64,000 nt of DNA from Pomphorhynchus laevis (GCA_012934845.2 WNNJ02001601.1:1-64000), one strand, 5' to 3'. Counted from the stretch's first letter, positions 10,737 to 21,624 are shown. A program made the numbers and translations. Notes: generated by a model from the letters alone, not told the origin.

Positions 10737-12818
10737 TATGTTATCAGGTTTCGGCCCCTGTTCCTCTACCCAACACAACAGCGAGGCCAAAGACATGCTA
10801 ATGATGTATTTCCTTTGATAAAACTATTTAGTATCTTTTTCTCGTACAAAGTATATTATTTATTATCCATTCATAAATATTTTCCACTAATGATTTTATA
10901 TTTATTTTTAATATTATTGTGTTGATTTATATATTAAACTATTTTCCGTTTGATGGTATTTTTGAAGTAACCTAGTTTAAAATATGCATCTATTAAATTA
11001 TTTTAATGATGTTTAAGAAAACCAAAATCGTCGTTACAATTTGTTGTAATTCGTAAAATTTCTTGATTTTATGCATTATATTTAATATTATATAGTATGC
11101 AGAAATGCTCATGCAAAAATATGTTTCTTGTAAATTTAAATATGTCATCTTTACGATATAAATTAATAGTAGTTTTAGTTAATGTTAATTTAATGTTCAT
11201 ATCTAGATATACACCTTCTTTATCATTAATATTGGTTTTATTAAGAATAAGTCTACTCGGATAAATTTGTTCACTAATTCAATTAAAATTATTAGAATTA
11301 AATGCACATATATCATCAATGTATCGAAACATATTTTTTAAACATATATTATATTTTGATTTAAATTTTACACAGTTATGAAAAAATTCATATTCTATAC
11401 AGCTTAAAAATAAATCAGTTGTCATTGAGATACTATTACCTCTCATTGGAACACCTTTTGTTTGTCAAAATATAGATGCCCTTACTTTTATAACCCTTTA
11501 ATAGCATTTTTCTTAATTCACAATTTACAATTAATTTTAGATTTTGGGTACATAAATGTACATTTATTTAAAAACAATAAAGATTTTTTCAATTGCATTC
11601 TTTTTACAGAATGTTTCAAATATGATCATTACATATTGATTTCAATTATTTCTTTACTTTTAGTATTATTTAAGTCTCTCTATATTTGTGTTATCTACAC
11701 ATATATTAATGAAGTATATTGTTAACGTATATTGGTTCTACTTAATATTAACATTTATTGTCCGATGATAGTATTTCTATTACAATAACTGTATATTATA
11801 CAACTTAATTTATCAAATTCTTTAATTTATTTTCAATTCATTAAACAAATGATATCTTCAGAAAAATTTTGTAATTTTTGCTTAAAGATCTTTTAGCTTA
11901 TTATCTCGTAATTGTTGATTTAATATTTGTAATTGTTCATATATATGCATATCTTATATAATATTTTTACTCTATTTTTATATTCCTTTTATCGCTATGA
12001 GTTATTGACTTGCGTTTTATTGGATTATTATAACATGTTGTTTATTAATTACTTTAACAATTCCGCCAATTCCTTATACCACGTCATTTAATTTTAATAG
12101 ATACATGGAATTAATCGTTTTAATCCAAAAATCTTCGATATATAATAATTTTTGATTTGAAATTGACTTATTTTCTTTAACAATATGTTCTAAAATAATT
12201 AATTTACAATATCCCATATAATGTACTATTAATTTCATATGTTTATGAAAATAGTTTGACTATTATGCAGTATTCCGAACTTCTAACGATGGACAGGAAG
12301 AAGAAAGACGTGTTATAAAATGAATTCTTTTTACAAGTATCTAATTCCTTACACCGGGTCATTCAATCCATATTGTTACATGGAATTCAGCGTTTTAATC
12401 AACATCTCTTTTCTTTTAATAGTTTTTGATTTAATATTGACTTAATTTCTTCAATAACATATTCTAAAATAAATAACTTAAAGGTGTTTAATATCATGTC
12501 CTATTAATCTCATATGTTTATGAAATATAGTTTGACTATTATGCTGTATATTATATATGTCTTGCCTAAATCCAGTTTTTAACATTTGATTTTCCTATAT
12601 ATTGCAATCCACATGTACACTGTATTAGATACACTACAACTGCGGTATTGCCGTTACTATTATTATTAATATTTAATGAAAGACATTTGTTTGTCGTATT
12701 ACGTACAATACAATTATTATTTATAACATCACAAACTATACAATTTTCTCTGTTACATTTAAAATATCTAAAATTAAAATGCTTAGTATTTACGTATTAT
12801 TATGATCTTATGGTTTAC
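10737..12818 (-). mobile_element. Decayed Naiad Penelope-like element, array unit 3
   Basis: Third array copy of the decayed Naiad. Near 11640 it goes straight from linker sequence into the stretch that follows the 110-bp insert in units 1 and 2, so it lacks that insert and one copy of the duplicated flank. On its 5' side it is cut at 12818, where a 338-bp unrelated block replaces the end of the endonuclease region and the sequence beyond it. Confidence 0.75.
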
Positions 12819-13156
12819 CTGACATCGGGTAGGTTTCTAATGGATCGTTAGAATACGATCCCCTACCACAAGTAATATACAGAAATGTATATCTACACCA
12901 CTGGAGCAGCCAGCTTAATGGATGTAGCGTTGAATCCCGATACAGACGTTATGAGTTCGAATCCGATCAGCATCAGTCTACGGGGAAAGCAGATAATAAG
13001 GGTCGAAACGTGAAATGTAGGTATGGGTCAGCAGCTGATGCGACCCACCCATACTGATTAGTAGCGTCCTGCTGTATCAAAAATAAGCTCAACACCTGTG
13101 AGGTTAATATCGTGCCACAATCGGAAAAATTTCAGCTCACAGATGCAATCAAATAC
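12819..13156. mobile_element. SINE-like block with tRNA-like box A and box B
   Basis: A 338-bp block found only in array unit 3. It contains CAGCTTAATGG (12911-12921, fits a pol III A box) and GAGTTCGAATCC (12953-12964, good B box) with tRNA-like spacing. The T stem pairs at only three of five positions and the acceptor stem does not pair, so it is a tRNA-derived head rather than a tRNA gene. Further on, TATGGGT and ACCCATA enclose a GGGTC/GACCC hairpin near 13022-13058. No second copy occurs in this window, so calling it a SINE rests on the boxes alone. It replaces about 355 bp of unit sequence rather than being a clean insertion. Confidence 0.45.
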
Positions 13157-13402
13157 AATTATATAATTTATATTTATAAATTATATAAAATGTAAAGATT
13201 ATAAGATTTTTCCAAATTTAAATTCAAATTTTATATAGATGATATTAATTTTATTTTGATGATTTAATTTATTATCGATGACTTTTTGATGATACCTAAA
13301 TAAATGTGTCCACTTGTTGAATAAAAATTATTAGATTAATACACATATATCCTCAATATATCGCAACATATATCACAGACAAATGATTAAAGTCAAGCAT
13401 TG

Positions 13403-13531
13403 ATAAACCAGATAAGGAAGCGCCTGTTAGATTAAGATTTCAGCGTTCTCAATCTGGTTAAGCCAGGAGAAGACGTTAGCATAATAAAATTAAACGGTCT
13501 GACGGAAAATTTATTTGAATTCGACATTTAG
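13403..13531 (+). pseudogene. Inverted paralogue fragment of the 166-aa ORF (unit 3)
   Basis: Unit 3 equivalent of the relic at 4381-4509. It keeps the LVKPGEDVSI region but has an in-frame stop before DFSVLN, so no product is expected. Confidence 0.6.
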
Positions 13532-14005
13532 TTTTTGATATGTGATCACTGATTTGCTCTCAAGTACAACTAGAACCGGTCTGGCACGATGTACCGAAAA
13601 CATTACTTTTAAGAAAAACACTAAAACCACTGATTATCAAGCACGGTGGAATGAAAGCCGTTTTCGCCATTCTGGAACCGAAAATGGGTGGATATACTCT
13701 GATGCTTGTATATGGTCATCTTATTCACTGTCATATTTGTCAAGGAGACGACGACACTGCCACAATCAACTGAAAATTATGACTACCTAATATCACAATT
13801 GCGGCTGAAATTAAGTAAAGGAATAGACGAGTCTACATAGATCCGTTTCCTACGGTACATTGACGCTACACAAGCTGTTCTTATTCAACTCTCGAAACAA
13901 TAAAGATGAACTTTTATTAATTTCACGGCATAGGAAACAATTTTGAATGACTATTATTTGAAAATTGTTAAAAGCAAATTTTTTTGTTTGAAAAAATTAG
14001 TATTA

Positions 14006-14263
14006 TTAATATATCTTTTTCTTTTTGTTACAGCACATTAACATATTAAAAATTCTTGAAGTTGTTTGTTTTAATCGTCGCCATCTAAGAAGTTTCTTAT
14101 TTCTAAAGATGCTGATATCTTCTCCTGGCTTAACCAGATCGAGAACGCTGTAATCTAAATCCATCAGGCGTTGCCCTATCTGGTTAAGCCATGTTTGATC
14201 TCGATTATTTTGCATATTAAATTTATTTACTTTGCAGCTTTCTAACAGATTTGAGTCTGGGGC
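14006..14263 (-). pseudogene. 166-aa ORF, truncated array copy 4
   Basis: Carries the C-terminal half of the 166-codon frame (from about SDSNL to the KKKKIY end) and then breaks at 14263, where the sequence switches to Naiad 3'-end sequence (the shared stretch beginning GGCCAAA). The first four codons of the open frame here come from Naiad DNA. The N-terminal membrane segment is lost, so this copy is a fragment at the right edge of the array. Confidence 0.8.
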
Positions 14264-14776
14264 CAAATACATGCTAATGATGTATTTCCTCTGATAAAAC
14301 TATATAGTATCTTATTCTAATACAAAGTATATTATTTATTAACCAAAGTATATTATTTATTATTTATTACTACATATGAACCTAGGTTTTATTGGATTTT
14401 TATGTAATTCTGGATTCCAATATAATATAGGTATAGTTTTATTATCTAATTCAACCTTTATACCCTTTTATCCATTATAGAACAGTAACTTGTAATAATT
14501 GTTTCTAAACTCAACTCACTACGTTCATATGTTGGATTTACATTTAAATCATTAGAATTAACCTCTTTCATTAGTATATCATAATAAAGCTTTTTGAATA
14601 TGAAGACAAAGTTATTACTAGCTTTGTCAAATAGTTGTTATCATCGAGTTATCCTTTAATTTAGTAAGTTCTTTATACATATCTTTATTAATTTTATCTT
14701 TCCTTTTATAATTGTTTGTTATTTTTATTTTATTTTTAATTTTATCAAATATATAATCTTTCCAAATGTTTATCTT

Positions 14777-14994
14777 ATATATCGAATGAATAATTGCATA
14801 CACGAGCGAGTATCATCATTTGGTCGGCTTCATAAATTATCCTCGCGTGAATTCTTTAATCATAGTTGCAGCACTGTACACTACAATCAGTTCATTTGGT
14901 CGGCTTCATTAATTATCCTTGCGTGTAGTGTACAGTGCTGCAACTATGATTAAAGAATTCACGCGAGGATAATTTATGAAGCCGACCAAATGAT
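14777..14994. mobile_element. 218-bp foldback insertion with 5-bp target duplication
   Basis: Flanked by ATCTT at 14772-14776 and 14995-14999. The sister Naiad near 20180 has an uninterrupted site with a single copy, so this is an insertion with a 5-bp target duplication. It contains perfect 70-bp inverted arms (14815-14884 and 14925-14994) around a 40-nt loop; the loop itself repeats the start of the arm (CATTTGGTCGGCTTCAT). The first 38 bp (14777-14814) are outside the arms. No coding capacity. It could be a MITE-like or foldback element, or an aberrant insertion. Confidence 0.75.
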
Positions 14995-15605
14995 ATCTTA
15001 GATATATTCGAGCTTTCACTATTAGTCAGCTTACTAAAGTAATCATTTAAGTTATTATATAACGAATTGTAAATTTTATTTTTGTCGTTGTTATTATTTA
15101 ATCTATATTTATACCCTTTTGATAGCAGCTTTCTTAATTCACAGTTTTCAATTAATTCTACATTATGGGTACATATATGTTCATTTATTTTATCAAAACT
15201 AAGACTTTTACAATTGCATTATGTTTCCATTATGTTTCTAATATTATCGTTACATATTGATTTTAATTCTTTATTATAATTACAAATTTTTCGTTCTAAT
15301 GGCGGTAACAACTTATACCTTATTTTAGGAATATATTTACTTAAATCTGATCCTATTATTTCTTTACTTTTAGAATTATTTAAAAGTCCGGCTATATTTA
15401 TGTTATCTATACATTTATTAATGAAGTTTTTGGTTAATGTATATTTTCTATTGTTATTATTAACATTTATTGTACGATTATAGTATTTTGTATTACAATA
15501 ACTGTCTATTATACAACTTAGCCTATCATAGTCGTTAATTAATTTTGGATTTATTGAACATATGATATCTTTAAAAAAACTTCTTATATTTACATAAATA
15601 TCTTA

Positions 15606-15884
15606 TTATCTCTTAAAAGTTGTTTTAATGTGTTGCCTAAACCTAGTTTTTAACATTTGATATGTTTTTCCTATATATTGCAATCCACATGTACATTGTA
15701 TTAGATACACTACACCTGCGGTATTGCAGTTACAGTTATTATTAATATTTAATAAAAAACATTTGTTTGTCGTATTACTTACGATCCAATTATTATTATT
15801 TATAACATCACAAACTATACAATTTTTTCTGTTACATTTAAAAGATCTAAAATTAAAATCATTAGTACTTACGTATTTTTCCAA
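15606..15884 (-). CDS. Naiad N-terminal GIY-YIG endonuclease fragment
   Basis: Ninety-two codons. Residues about 17-25 form a Cys-rich finger (CNRKNCIVC). Residues about 57-73 carry the GIY-YIG signature as VVYLIQ...YIG, and the family arginine follows in LKTRFRQHI. This nuclease would nick target DNA for target-primed reverse transcription. The domain is short at its C-terminal end (the family's catalytic Glu region is not seen), so it is probably inactive. It lies upstream of the RT part, unlike in canonical Penelope elements. Confidence 0.8.
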   Translation of the reverse strand: MEKYVSTNDFNFRSFKCNRKNCIVCDVINNNNWIVSNTTNKCFLLNINNNCNCNTAGVVYLIQCTCGLQYIGKTYQMLKTRFRQHIKTTFKR

Positions 15885-15945
15885 TATGTTGAGTACATGT
15901 AACTTTTAAGTCATAATTTTTAACGTTGCTTTTTCAGTGTGTCCC

Positions 15946-16287
15946 ATCCAGCAGCATCTGACAGGAGGCTGCCCTGCTTAGGACGGTTACAGGATGTAAC
16001 AAAATCTATAAAGATCAAAAACCTTCACTCTACGCGCGACGCTACCTGGCTATTGGCCATTACCTGGTCTCTTAAACGTGATCACGTGAAGCAGTTTCCA
16101 TTTTAAAGTGTCACCACCTTGGGTTGCAAACTTTTCCCTTTTTAAAATTAAATTTTAAAAACCGTTAAGACAATGGAGATAATGTACATAGATGCTATCA
16201 AAATTACAATATGAATATATCAAAACTTCATAAAACTCGTTTGAAAAATAGCAAAAACAAAATAATAATTATAAAAATAACATCGTA
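15946..16287. other. Unassigned sequence between Naiad and LINE fragment
   Basis: Contains a short stretch resembling the array flank beyond the Naiad 5' end (AGCAGCATCTGAC near 15952), a CACGTGATC-rich stretch near 16075-16095, and otherwise AT-rich DNA. No gene recognised. Confidence 0.4.
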
Positions 16288-17145
16288 CCAATAGTGTTTC
16301 TGCTTCCAACTGTCTTGCCTCAATTTTAGAAAACATCTTTATTTTCTTCGTCTTTCTCTAAATCTTGATAAATCGCAAATTATATGGATCCTACTTGCCT
16401 TGACTTAAATCCTCCCTACATATCATCTTCTACAATTATTCCTATTGTTGATAATCTCGTTTTCCTGGCTTACATTTCGACAAACGAGTTTCACTAAAAC
16501 CTTTCGGTCGGGATAAAGTAAGCTCATCTACCTTGATTCTCCTCAACTTCCGTCAAATTTGTAGATTGATCGATTTCCCTTGTATGACTCTCATATCTTC
16601 AATCTTTTCTAAAGACTTGATTAATGTCTTAGTATATTTTCCAACTCACCTAAATCCACTCTTCTTCCTTTACAACGCATCGTCAACGCGGCCGTCTGAA
16701 TTATCCCTAGTCTTCGTCGTTTTGATCATACATCCCACCATCTTGCTTCTCTCGATTTGCCTACAATTTATTGTAGTGTTCAAATTCGTCTTCTTATCGT
16801 TGCTTTCCGCCTTGTAACTTTTTCTATTCCTTCATTCCTCAATCTTCTTTTTCTCGACAATTCTCGTGTTGATTACTGTTCTTTGCGTTCCCGTAATTCC
16901 CTTATTTTACATGTCCCAAACTACTCTACCACATTTGGCTACCGCTTCTTCCTTGTGGCTGATCCACTCTCATGGAATCGTCTGCCCATTCATATACGTC
17001 AATCAACATCAATATCGTGCTTCAAACGATAAATCCGATCCGATTTAAACAATTTAACTAATTTATCTTTATGACTTTCGCTATTTTTTGTTTGTTAGTA
17101 GAGTTGTAAACATGCAGCTGACACGAATTGGTCACTTTAAATTGG
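16288..17145 (+). mobile_element. LINE family A, 5'-truncated diverged copy
   Basis: Aligns with the end of ORF2 in the copy at 23010-27350, from just after the RT catalytic YADD region (SVSASDCLVSI) through the C-terminal domain (SRNSLILHVPNYSTTFGYRFFLVADPLSWNRLPIHIRQSTS) to a degenerate 3' tail (TTGTAAACATGCAGCTGAC near 17105). Several frameshifts separate the readable pieces (16533-16817, 16757-17032). Older than the other A copies, judged by its divergence. Confidence 0.8.
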
Positions 17146-17214
17146 TCACGATGCATACACCGCAATCAAAAAAATTATGTTAAAAATAAACAATATTTAA
17201 TAGATTAATATTTT

Positions 17215-19737
17215 ATAGATTGTGGCGTCTATCTACTTCTGTCTCCTCCGAGTATCGTGACGAATACCTAAATATTCGCCGTCCTATTACTCTCTCATAC
17301 GAAATAAGTACAAACTATTCTGGTAGAATAAATTCACTTCTTCGGACCAAAGTCTACGGTGCGCACTTAAAACTCACTAATATCATGTTCTTCAACACTT
17401 AGTGACATCGATCCAAACGTGTTTCCTTCTTATCTTCAATCTAAATCTGATAATACTTTATCATCTATCCAAGCATCGACTGACTCTATACAATTCTCTC
17501 TTCCTAAACTTTTCAATTTCCTTCCCGTTTCTTTTGTCTAAGTTTCAAAAGTTTTCCTTTCATCGCCCTACAATTTTCCTCCTGCCAACCCTCTTCCAAT
17601 GTACTTACCAATCGTAAGAACAGTTGGTAAGTACAATTTGTTTGCAAATCAGTATCTTTGCTTTTGACAACCTTTCGGCATATCTGTTTCTGACAACTTT
17701 GTTCAATTCTTCTATCCGCAGCAACACTTTTCCGTCAAACTGGAAATCTGTCATTGTTTATCAACTTCTGAAAAACACTCTCTCAACAGTTCACTTCTGT
17801 CCTCATATCGTACAATATTTATTCTCTCGACGTTATAAAAACTCTTCGAACGTCTTGTGCTAAATCCGGTTAATACATATTTTATATCGTCGAATTTATA
17901 TCCCCGGTTTCAATCTACTTTTCGGTCTAATCATTCCACATAACTAGCGTGTCACAAATACTTTGATGATCTTCTACCATCACAATTCGAAGAACTATGT
18001 AACGTCATTTTATCCATTCGCAGCAACACTTTTCCGTCAAACTGGAAATCTGTCATTGTTTATCAAATTCTGAAAAACACTCTCTCAACAGTTCACTTCC
18101 GTCCTCATATCGTCCAATATTTATTCTTCCGACATTATAAAAACTCTTCAAACGTCTTGTGCTAAATCCGGTTAATACATATTTTATATCGTCAAATTTA
18201 TATCCCCGGTTTCAATCTACTTTTCGTTCTAATCATTCCACATAACTAGTGTGTCACAAATACTTTGATGATCTTCTACCATCACGAGTCGAAGAACTAT
18301 GTAACGTCATATTATCCATTCGCAGCAACACTTTTCCGTCAAACTGGAAATCTATCATTGTTTATCAACTTCTGAAAAACACTCTCTCAACAGTTCACTT
18401 CCGTCCTCATATCGTACAATATTTATTCTCTCGACGTTATAAAAACTCTTCGAACGTCTTGTGCTAAATCCAGTTAATACATATTTTATATCGTCAAATT
18501 TATATCCCCGGTTTCAATCTACTTTTCGGTCTAATCATTCCACATAACCAGCGTGTCACAAATACTTTGATGATCTTCTACCATTACGAGTCGAAGAACT
18601 ATGTAACGTCATATTATCCATTCGCAGCAACACTTTTCCGTCAAACTGGAAATCTGTCATTGTTTATCAACTTCTAAAAAACACTCTCTCAACAGTTCAC
18701 TTCTGTCCTCATATCGTCCAATATTTATTCTCCCGAAGTTATAAAAACTCTTCGAACGTCTTGTGCTAAATCCGGTAAATACCTATTTTATATCGTCAAA
18801 TTTATATCCCCGGTTTCAATCTACTTATCGTTCTAATCATTCCACATAACTAGTGTGTCACAAATACTTTGATGATCTTCTACCATCACGAGTCGAAGAA
18901 CTATGTAACGTCATATTATCCATTCGCAGCAACACTTTTCCGTCAAACTGGAAATCTGTCATTGTTTATCAAATTCTGAAAAACACTATCTCAACAGTTC
19001 ACTTCTGTCCTCATATCGTCCAATATTTATTCTTCCGACATTATAAAAACTCTTCGAACGTCTTGTGCTAAATCCGGTAAATACCTATATTATATCGTCA
19101 AATTTATATCCCCGGTTTCAATCTACTTTTCGGTCTAATCATTCCACATAACTAGTGTGTCACTAATACTTTGATGATCTTCTACCATCACGAGTCGAAG
19201 AACTATGCAACGTCATATTATCCATTCGCAGCAACACTTTTCCGTCAAACTGGAAATCTATCATTGTTTATCAACTTTTGAAAAACACTCTCTAAACAGT
19301 TCACTTCCGTCCTCATATCGTACAATATTTATTCTCCCGACGTTATAAAAACTCTTCGAACGTCTTGTGCTAAATCGGGTAAATACCTATTTTATATCGT
19401 CAAATTTATATCCCCGGTTTCAATCTACTTTTCGGTCTAATCATTCCACTTAACCAGCGTGTCACAAATTCGTTGATGATCTTCTACCATCACGAGTCAA
19501 AGAATTATGTAGCGTCTTACTATCCATCGACTTCTCATCCGCATTCGCCATTGTGGATTATTATATATTCTTCACTATCGGATCCGTTTTAACTACGGAT
19601 TCTCTAACTCTGCTGTAGCCTGATTTTACTATTATTTATCTATCTGTTCTTTCAGCGTTCACTCAGCTTATTCTGCTTCTCAACCGTCTTCTCTCACACA
19701 CGGTGTTTCTCAAGGGTCAGTACTAAGTTCAGTTATT
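17215..19737 (+). mobile_element. LINE G (relative of A/B), 5' part, with internal satellite array
   Basis: Starts in the region between endonuclease and RT (RDEYLNIRR...; DPNVFPSYLQ at about 17410 matches NPDEFSSYLQ of family A). It runs into the RT start (TTLFNSSIRSNTFPSNWK at 17697-17750), continues after the 302-bp array with RT motif A (SIDFSSAFAIVDY near 19530) and motif B (HGVSQGSVLSSVI near 19700), and is then interrupted by a Naiad at 19792. The probable continuation is at 22000-22230. Multiple stops and frameshifts. An 11-bp inverted repeat lies at 17601-17634. Confidence 0.75.
17716..19527 (+). repeat. 302-bp tandem array (six units) made from a LINE RT segment
   Basis: The landmark GCAGCAACACTTTTCCGTC starts at 17718, 18020, 18322, 18624, 18926 and 19228, exactly 302 bp apart each time. 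Each unit encodes the start of the LINE RT (SIRSNTFPSNWKSVIVYQLLKN then stops) up to the segment before motif A. The unit length is not a multiple of three, so the array is not coding. Units 2 and 5 share private variants (CAAATTCTG, TTCCGACAT), as do units 3 and 6 (CTATCATTG, AACCAGCG), while 4-6 share GTAAATACCT where 1-3 have GTTAATACAT. This suggests a 906-bp three-unit block that was duplicated. Confidence 0.93.
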
Positions 19738-20439
19738 CGCCATTGTGGATTATTATATATTCTTCACTATCGGATCCGTTTTGACTACGGACTTTTAAAT
19801 AATTCTAAAAGTAAAGAAATAATAGGGTCAGATTTAAGTAAATATATTCCTAAAATAAGGTATAAACTCCTACCACCATTAGGACGAAAAATTTGTAATT
19901 ATAATAAAGAATTAAAATCAATATGTAACGATAATATTATAAACATAATGGAAACATAATGCAATTGTAAAAGTCTTAGTTTTGATAAAATAAATGAACA
20001 TATATGTACCCATAATCTAGAATTAATTGAAAATTGTGAATTAAGAAAGCTGCTATCAAAAGGGTATAAATATAGATTAAATAACCTCAACGACCAAAAT
20101 AAAATTTACAGTTCGTTATATAATAACTTAAATGATTACTTTAGTAAGCTGATTAATAGTGAAAGCTCGAATATATCTAAGATAAAAATTTGGAAATATT
20201 ATATATTTGATAAAATTAAAAATAAAATGAAAATAACAAACAATTATAAAAGGAAAGATAAAATTACTAAAGATATGTATAAAGAACTTACTAAATTAAA
20301 GGATAACTATATAATAACAACTATTGATAAAGCTAGTAATAACTTTGTCTTCATATGCAAAAAGCTTTATTATAATATACTAATGAAAGAGGTTAATTCT
20401 AATGATTAAAATGTAAATCCAACATATGAACGTAATGAG

Positions 20440-21624
20440 TTGAGTGTAGAAACAATTATTACAAGTCACTGTTCTATAATGGATAAAAAGGGTATAAAGG
20501 TTGAATTAGATAATAAAACTATACCTATATTATATTGGAATCCAAAATTACATAAAAATCCAATAAAACCTAGGTTCATATGTAGTGCGTTTAAATGTAC
20601 ATTAAAACCACTTTCTGTCTATATGAATAAAATACTTAAAGTAATTAAAGCACATTTTAAAAAATATTGCAAGGTAATCGAAATTAATACTGGTATAAAA
20701 CACTATTTCAGTATTAATTCTACAAAAGAATTTTTAGAACAGACAAAAGGAATAAATTTTCAAAATATAAATACATACGATTTTAGTACGCTTTATACAA
20801 ATCTAGATTTAGTAGATATTAAAGAAGCGTTAGTAAAATTAATTAACCTTATATTCGGAAAAAGATATACATATATATGTTATAATAATTATAACGCCTA
20901 TCTAACAAAAATTAAACCATCAAATAAATATAAATATATGGATAAAATTGAATTAATAGAATCCTTAAATATTTTGATAAATCAAAATTATTTAAAAGTA
21001 GGGACATCTATATTTAGACAAGTAAAAGGTGTTCCAATGGGTGGTAATAGTAGCCCAATTATAGCTGACTTGTTTTTAAGCTTTATAGAATATGAATTTG
21101 TTCATAACTGTGTAAAAACTAAATCTAAACAATATAAATATATGAAATATATGTTTCGATACATTGATGATATATGTGTATTTAATTCTAATAATTTTTA
21201 TTCAATTAGTGAGCACATTTATCCAGAAAGCCTTATTCTTAACAAAACCAATATTAATGATAAAGAAGGTGTATATCTAGATATGAACATTAAATTAACA
21301 TTAACTAAAACTACTATTAATTTATATCGTAAAGATGACATATTTAAATTTACAAGAAACATATTTTTGCATGAGCATTCATGCATACCATATAATATAA
21401 AATATAATACATTAAATAATGAAATTTTAAGAATTGCAACAATATGTAATGATATTGGCTTTCTTCAAAATCATTTAAATAATTTAATAGATACATATTT
21501 TAAACTAGGTTACTATAAAAATAACATCAAGCAGAAAATAGTAAAATATATAAATCAACACAATAATATAAAGAATAAATTTAAACTCTTAAGTGGCAAA
21601 TTTTTATGGATGGATAATAAATAA
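20440..21624 (+). CDS. Naiad reverse transcriptase domain
   Basis: 394 codons from the first in-frame ATG; homologous sequence continues upstream (20227-20409 and earlier) with breaks between. Visible PLE/telomerase-type RT motifs: ILYWNPKLHKNPIKPRF (motif 1-2 region, about residue 29-45), YDFSTLYTNL (motif A, about 113-122), VKGVPMGGNSSPIIADL (motif B, about 195-211), FRYIDDICVF (motif C with the catalytic YIDD at 21160-21171), then VYLDMNIK (motif D). It ends in SGKFLWMDNK, 85 bp before the 3' hairpin. The palm is intact, so this piece could fold, but no nuclease is attached and the reading frame upstream is interrupted. In a complete element the enzyme would copy its own RNA at a nicked chromosomal site. 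Confidence 0.88.
   Translation: MSVETIITSHCSIMDKKGIKVELDNKTIPILYWNPKLHKNPIKPRFICSAFKCTLKPLSVYMNKILKVIKAHFKKYCKVIEINTGIKHYFSINSTKEFLEQTKGINFQNINTYDFSTLYTNLDLVDIKEALVKLINLIFGKRYTYICYNNYNAYLTKIKPSNKYKYMDKIELIESLNILINQNYLKVGTSIFRQVKGVPMGGNSSPIIADLFLSFIEYEFVHNCVKTKSKQYKYMKYMFRYIDDICVFNSNNFYSISEHIYPESLILNKTNINDKEGVYLDMNIKLTLTKTTINLYRKDDIFKFTRNIFLHEHSCIPYNIKYNTLNNEILRIATICNDIGFLQNHLNNLIDTYFKLGYYKNNIKQKIVKYINQHNNIKNKFKLLSGKFLWMDNK

Larger units (their letters stand above)
1..14263. repeat. Tandem array of a 4.68-kb unit (3 units + partial fourth)
   Basis: The same sequence restarts at 1, 4680, 9359 and 13704, giving units of 4679, 4679 and 4345 bp and a fourth unit of about 560 bp that stops at 14263. 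The array runs off the left edge. Units 1 and 2 differ by scattered substitutions and a few 1-bp indels. Unit 3 is shorter because about 320 bp is absent near 11640 and a 3'-side segment is replaced at 12819-13156. In order each unit holds a minus-strand 166-codon ORF, a tandem Naiad 3'-end fragment, a decayed Naiad (minus strand) and a plus-strand relic of a paralogue of the 166-codon ORF. The fourth unit breaks inside the 166-codon ORF, where Naiad 3' sequence begins. Unequal recombination is a natural way to make such an array; that is inference. Confidence 0.93.
14264..15945 (-). mobile_element. Naiad PLE with endonuclease, internally deleted
   Basis: On the minus strand from about 15945: the zinc finger and GIY-YIG nuclease, a linker with the CxC motif (ACAATTGCA at 15210-15218 is its reverse complement), and the N-terminal part of the RT (GIKVELDN...YWNPKLHKNPIKPRF region). 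It then jumps to the 3' untranslated region near 14370. Most of the RT palm is absent and the coding frame is broken. The nuclease-linker-RT order is the permuted Naiad architecture. It matches the plus-strand copy at 19792-21990 closely through the shared linker. Its 3' end abuts the truncated fourth array unit, and a 218-bp foldback sits in it at 14777-14994. Confidence 0.85.

Noticed and set aside
11462-11725. 87-codon plus-strand frame rich in hydrophobic residues
   Set aside because: Antisense Naiad linker read across the junction peculiar to array unit 3; AT-rich antisense gives hydrophobic codons.
12904-12975. Functional tRNA gene
   Set aside because: A and B boxes are present but the T stem pairs at only three of five positions and the acceptor stem does not pair.
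17716-19527. CRISPR-like or coding tandem repeat
   Set aside because: Units are contiguous LINE RT sequence without spacers; 302 bp is not a multiple of three and each frame stops.
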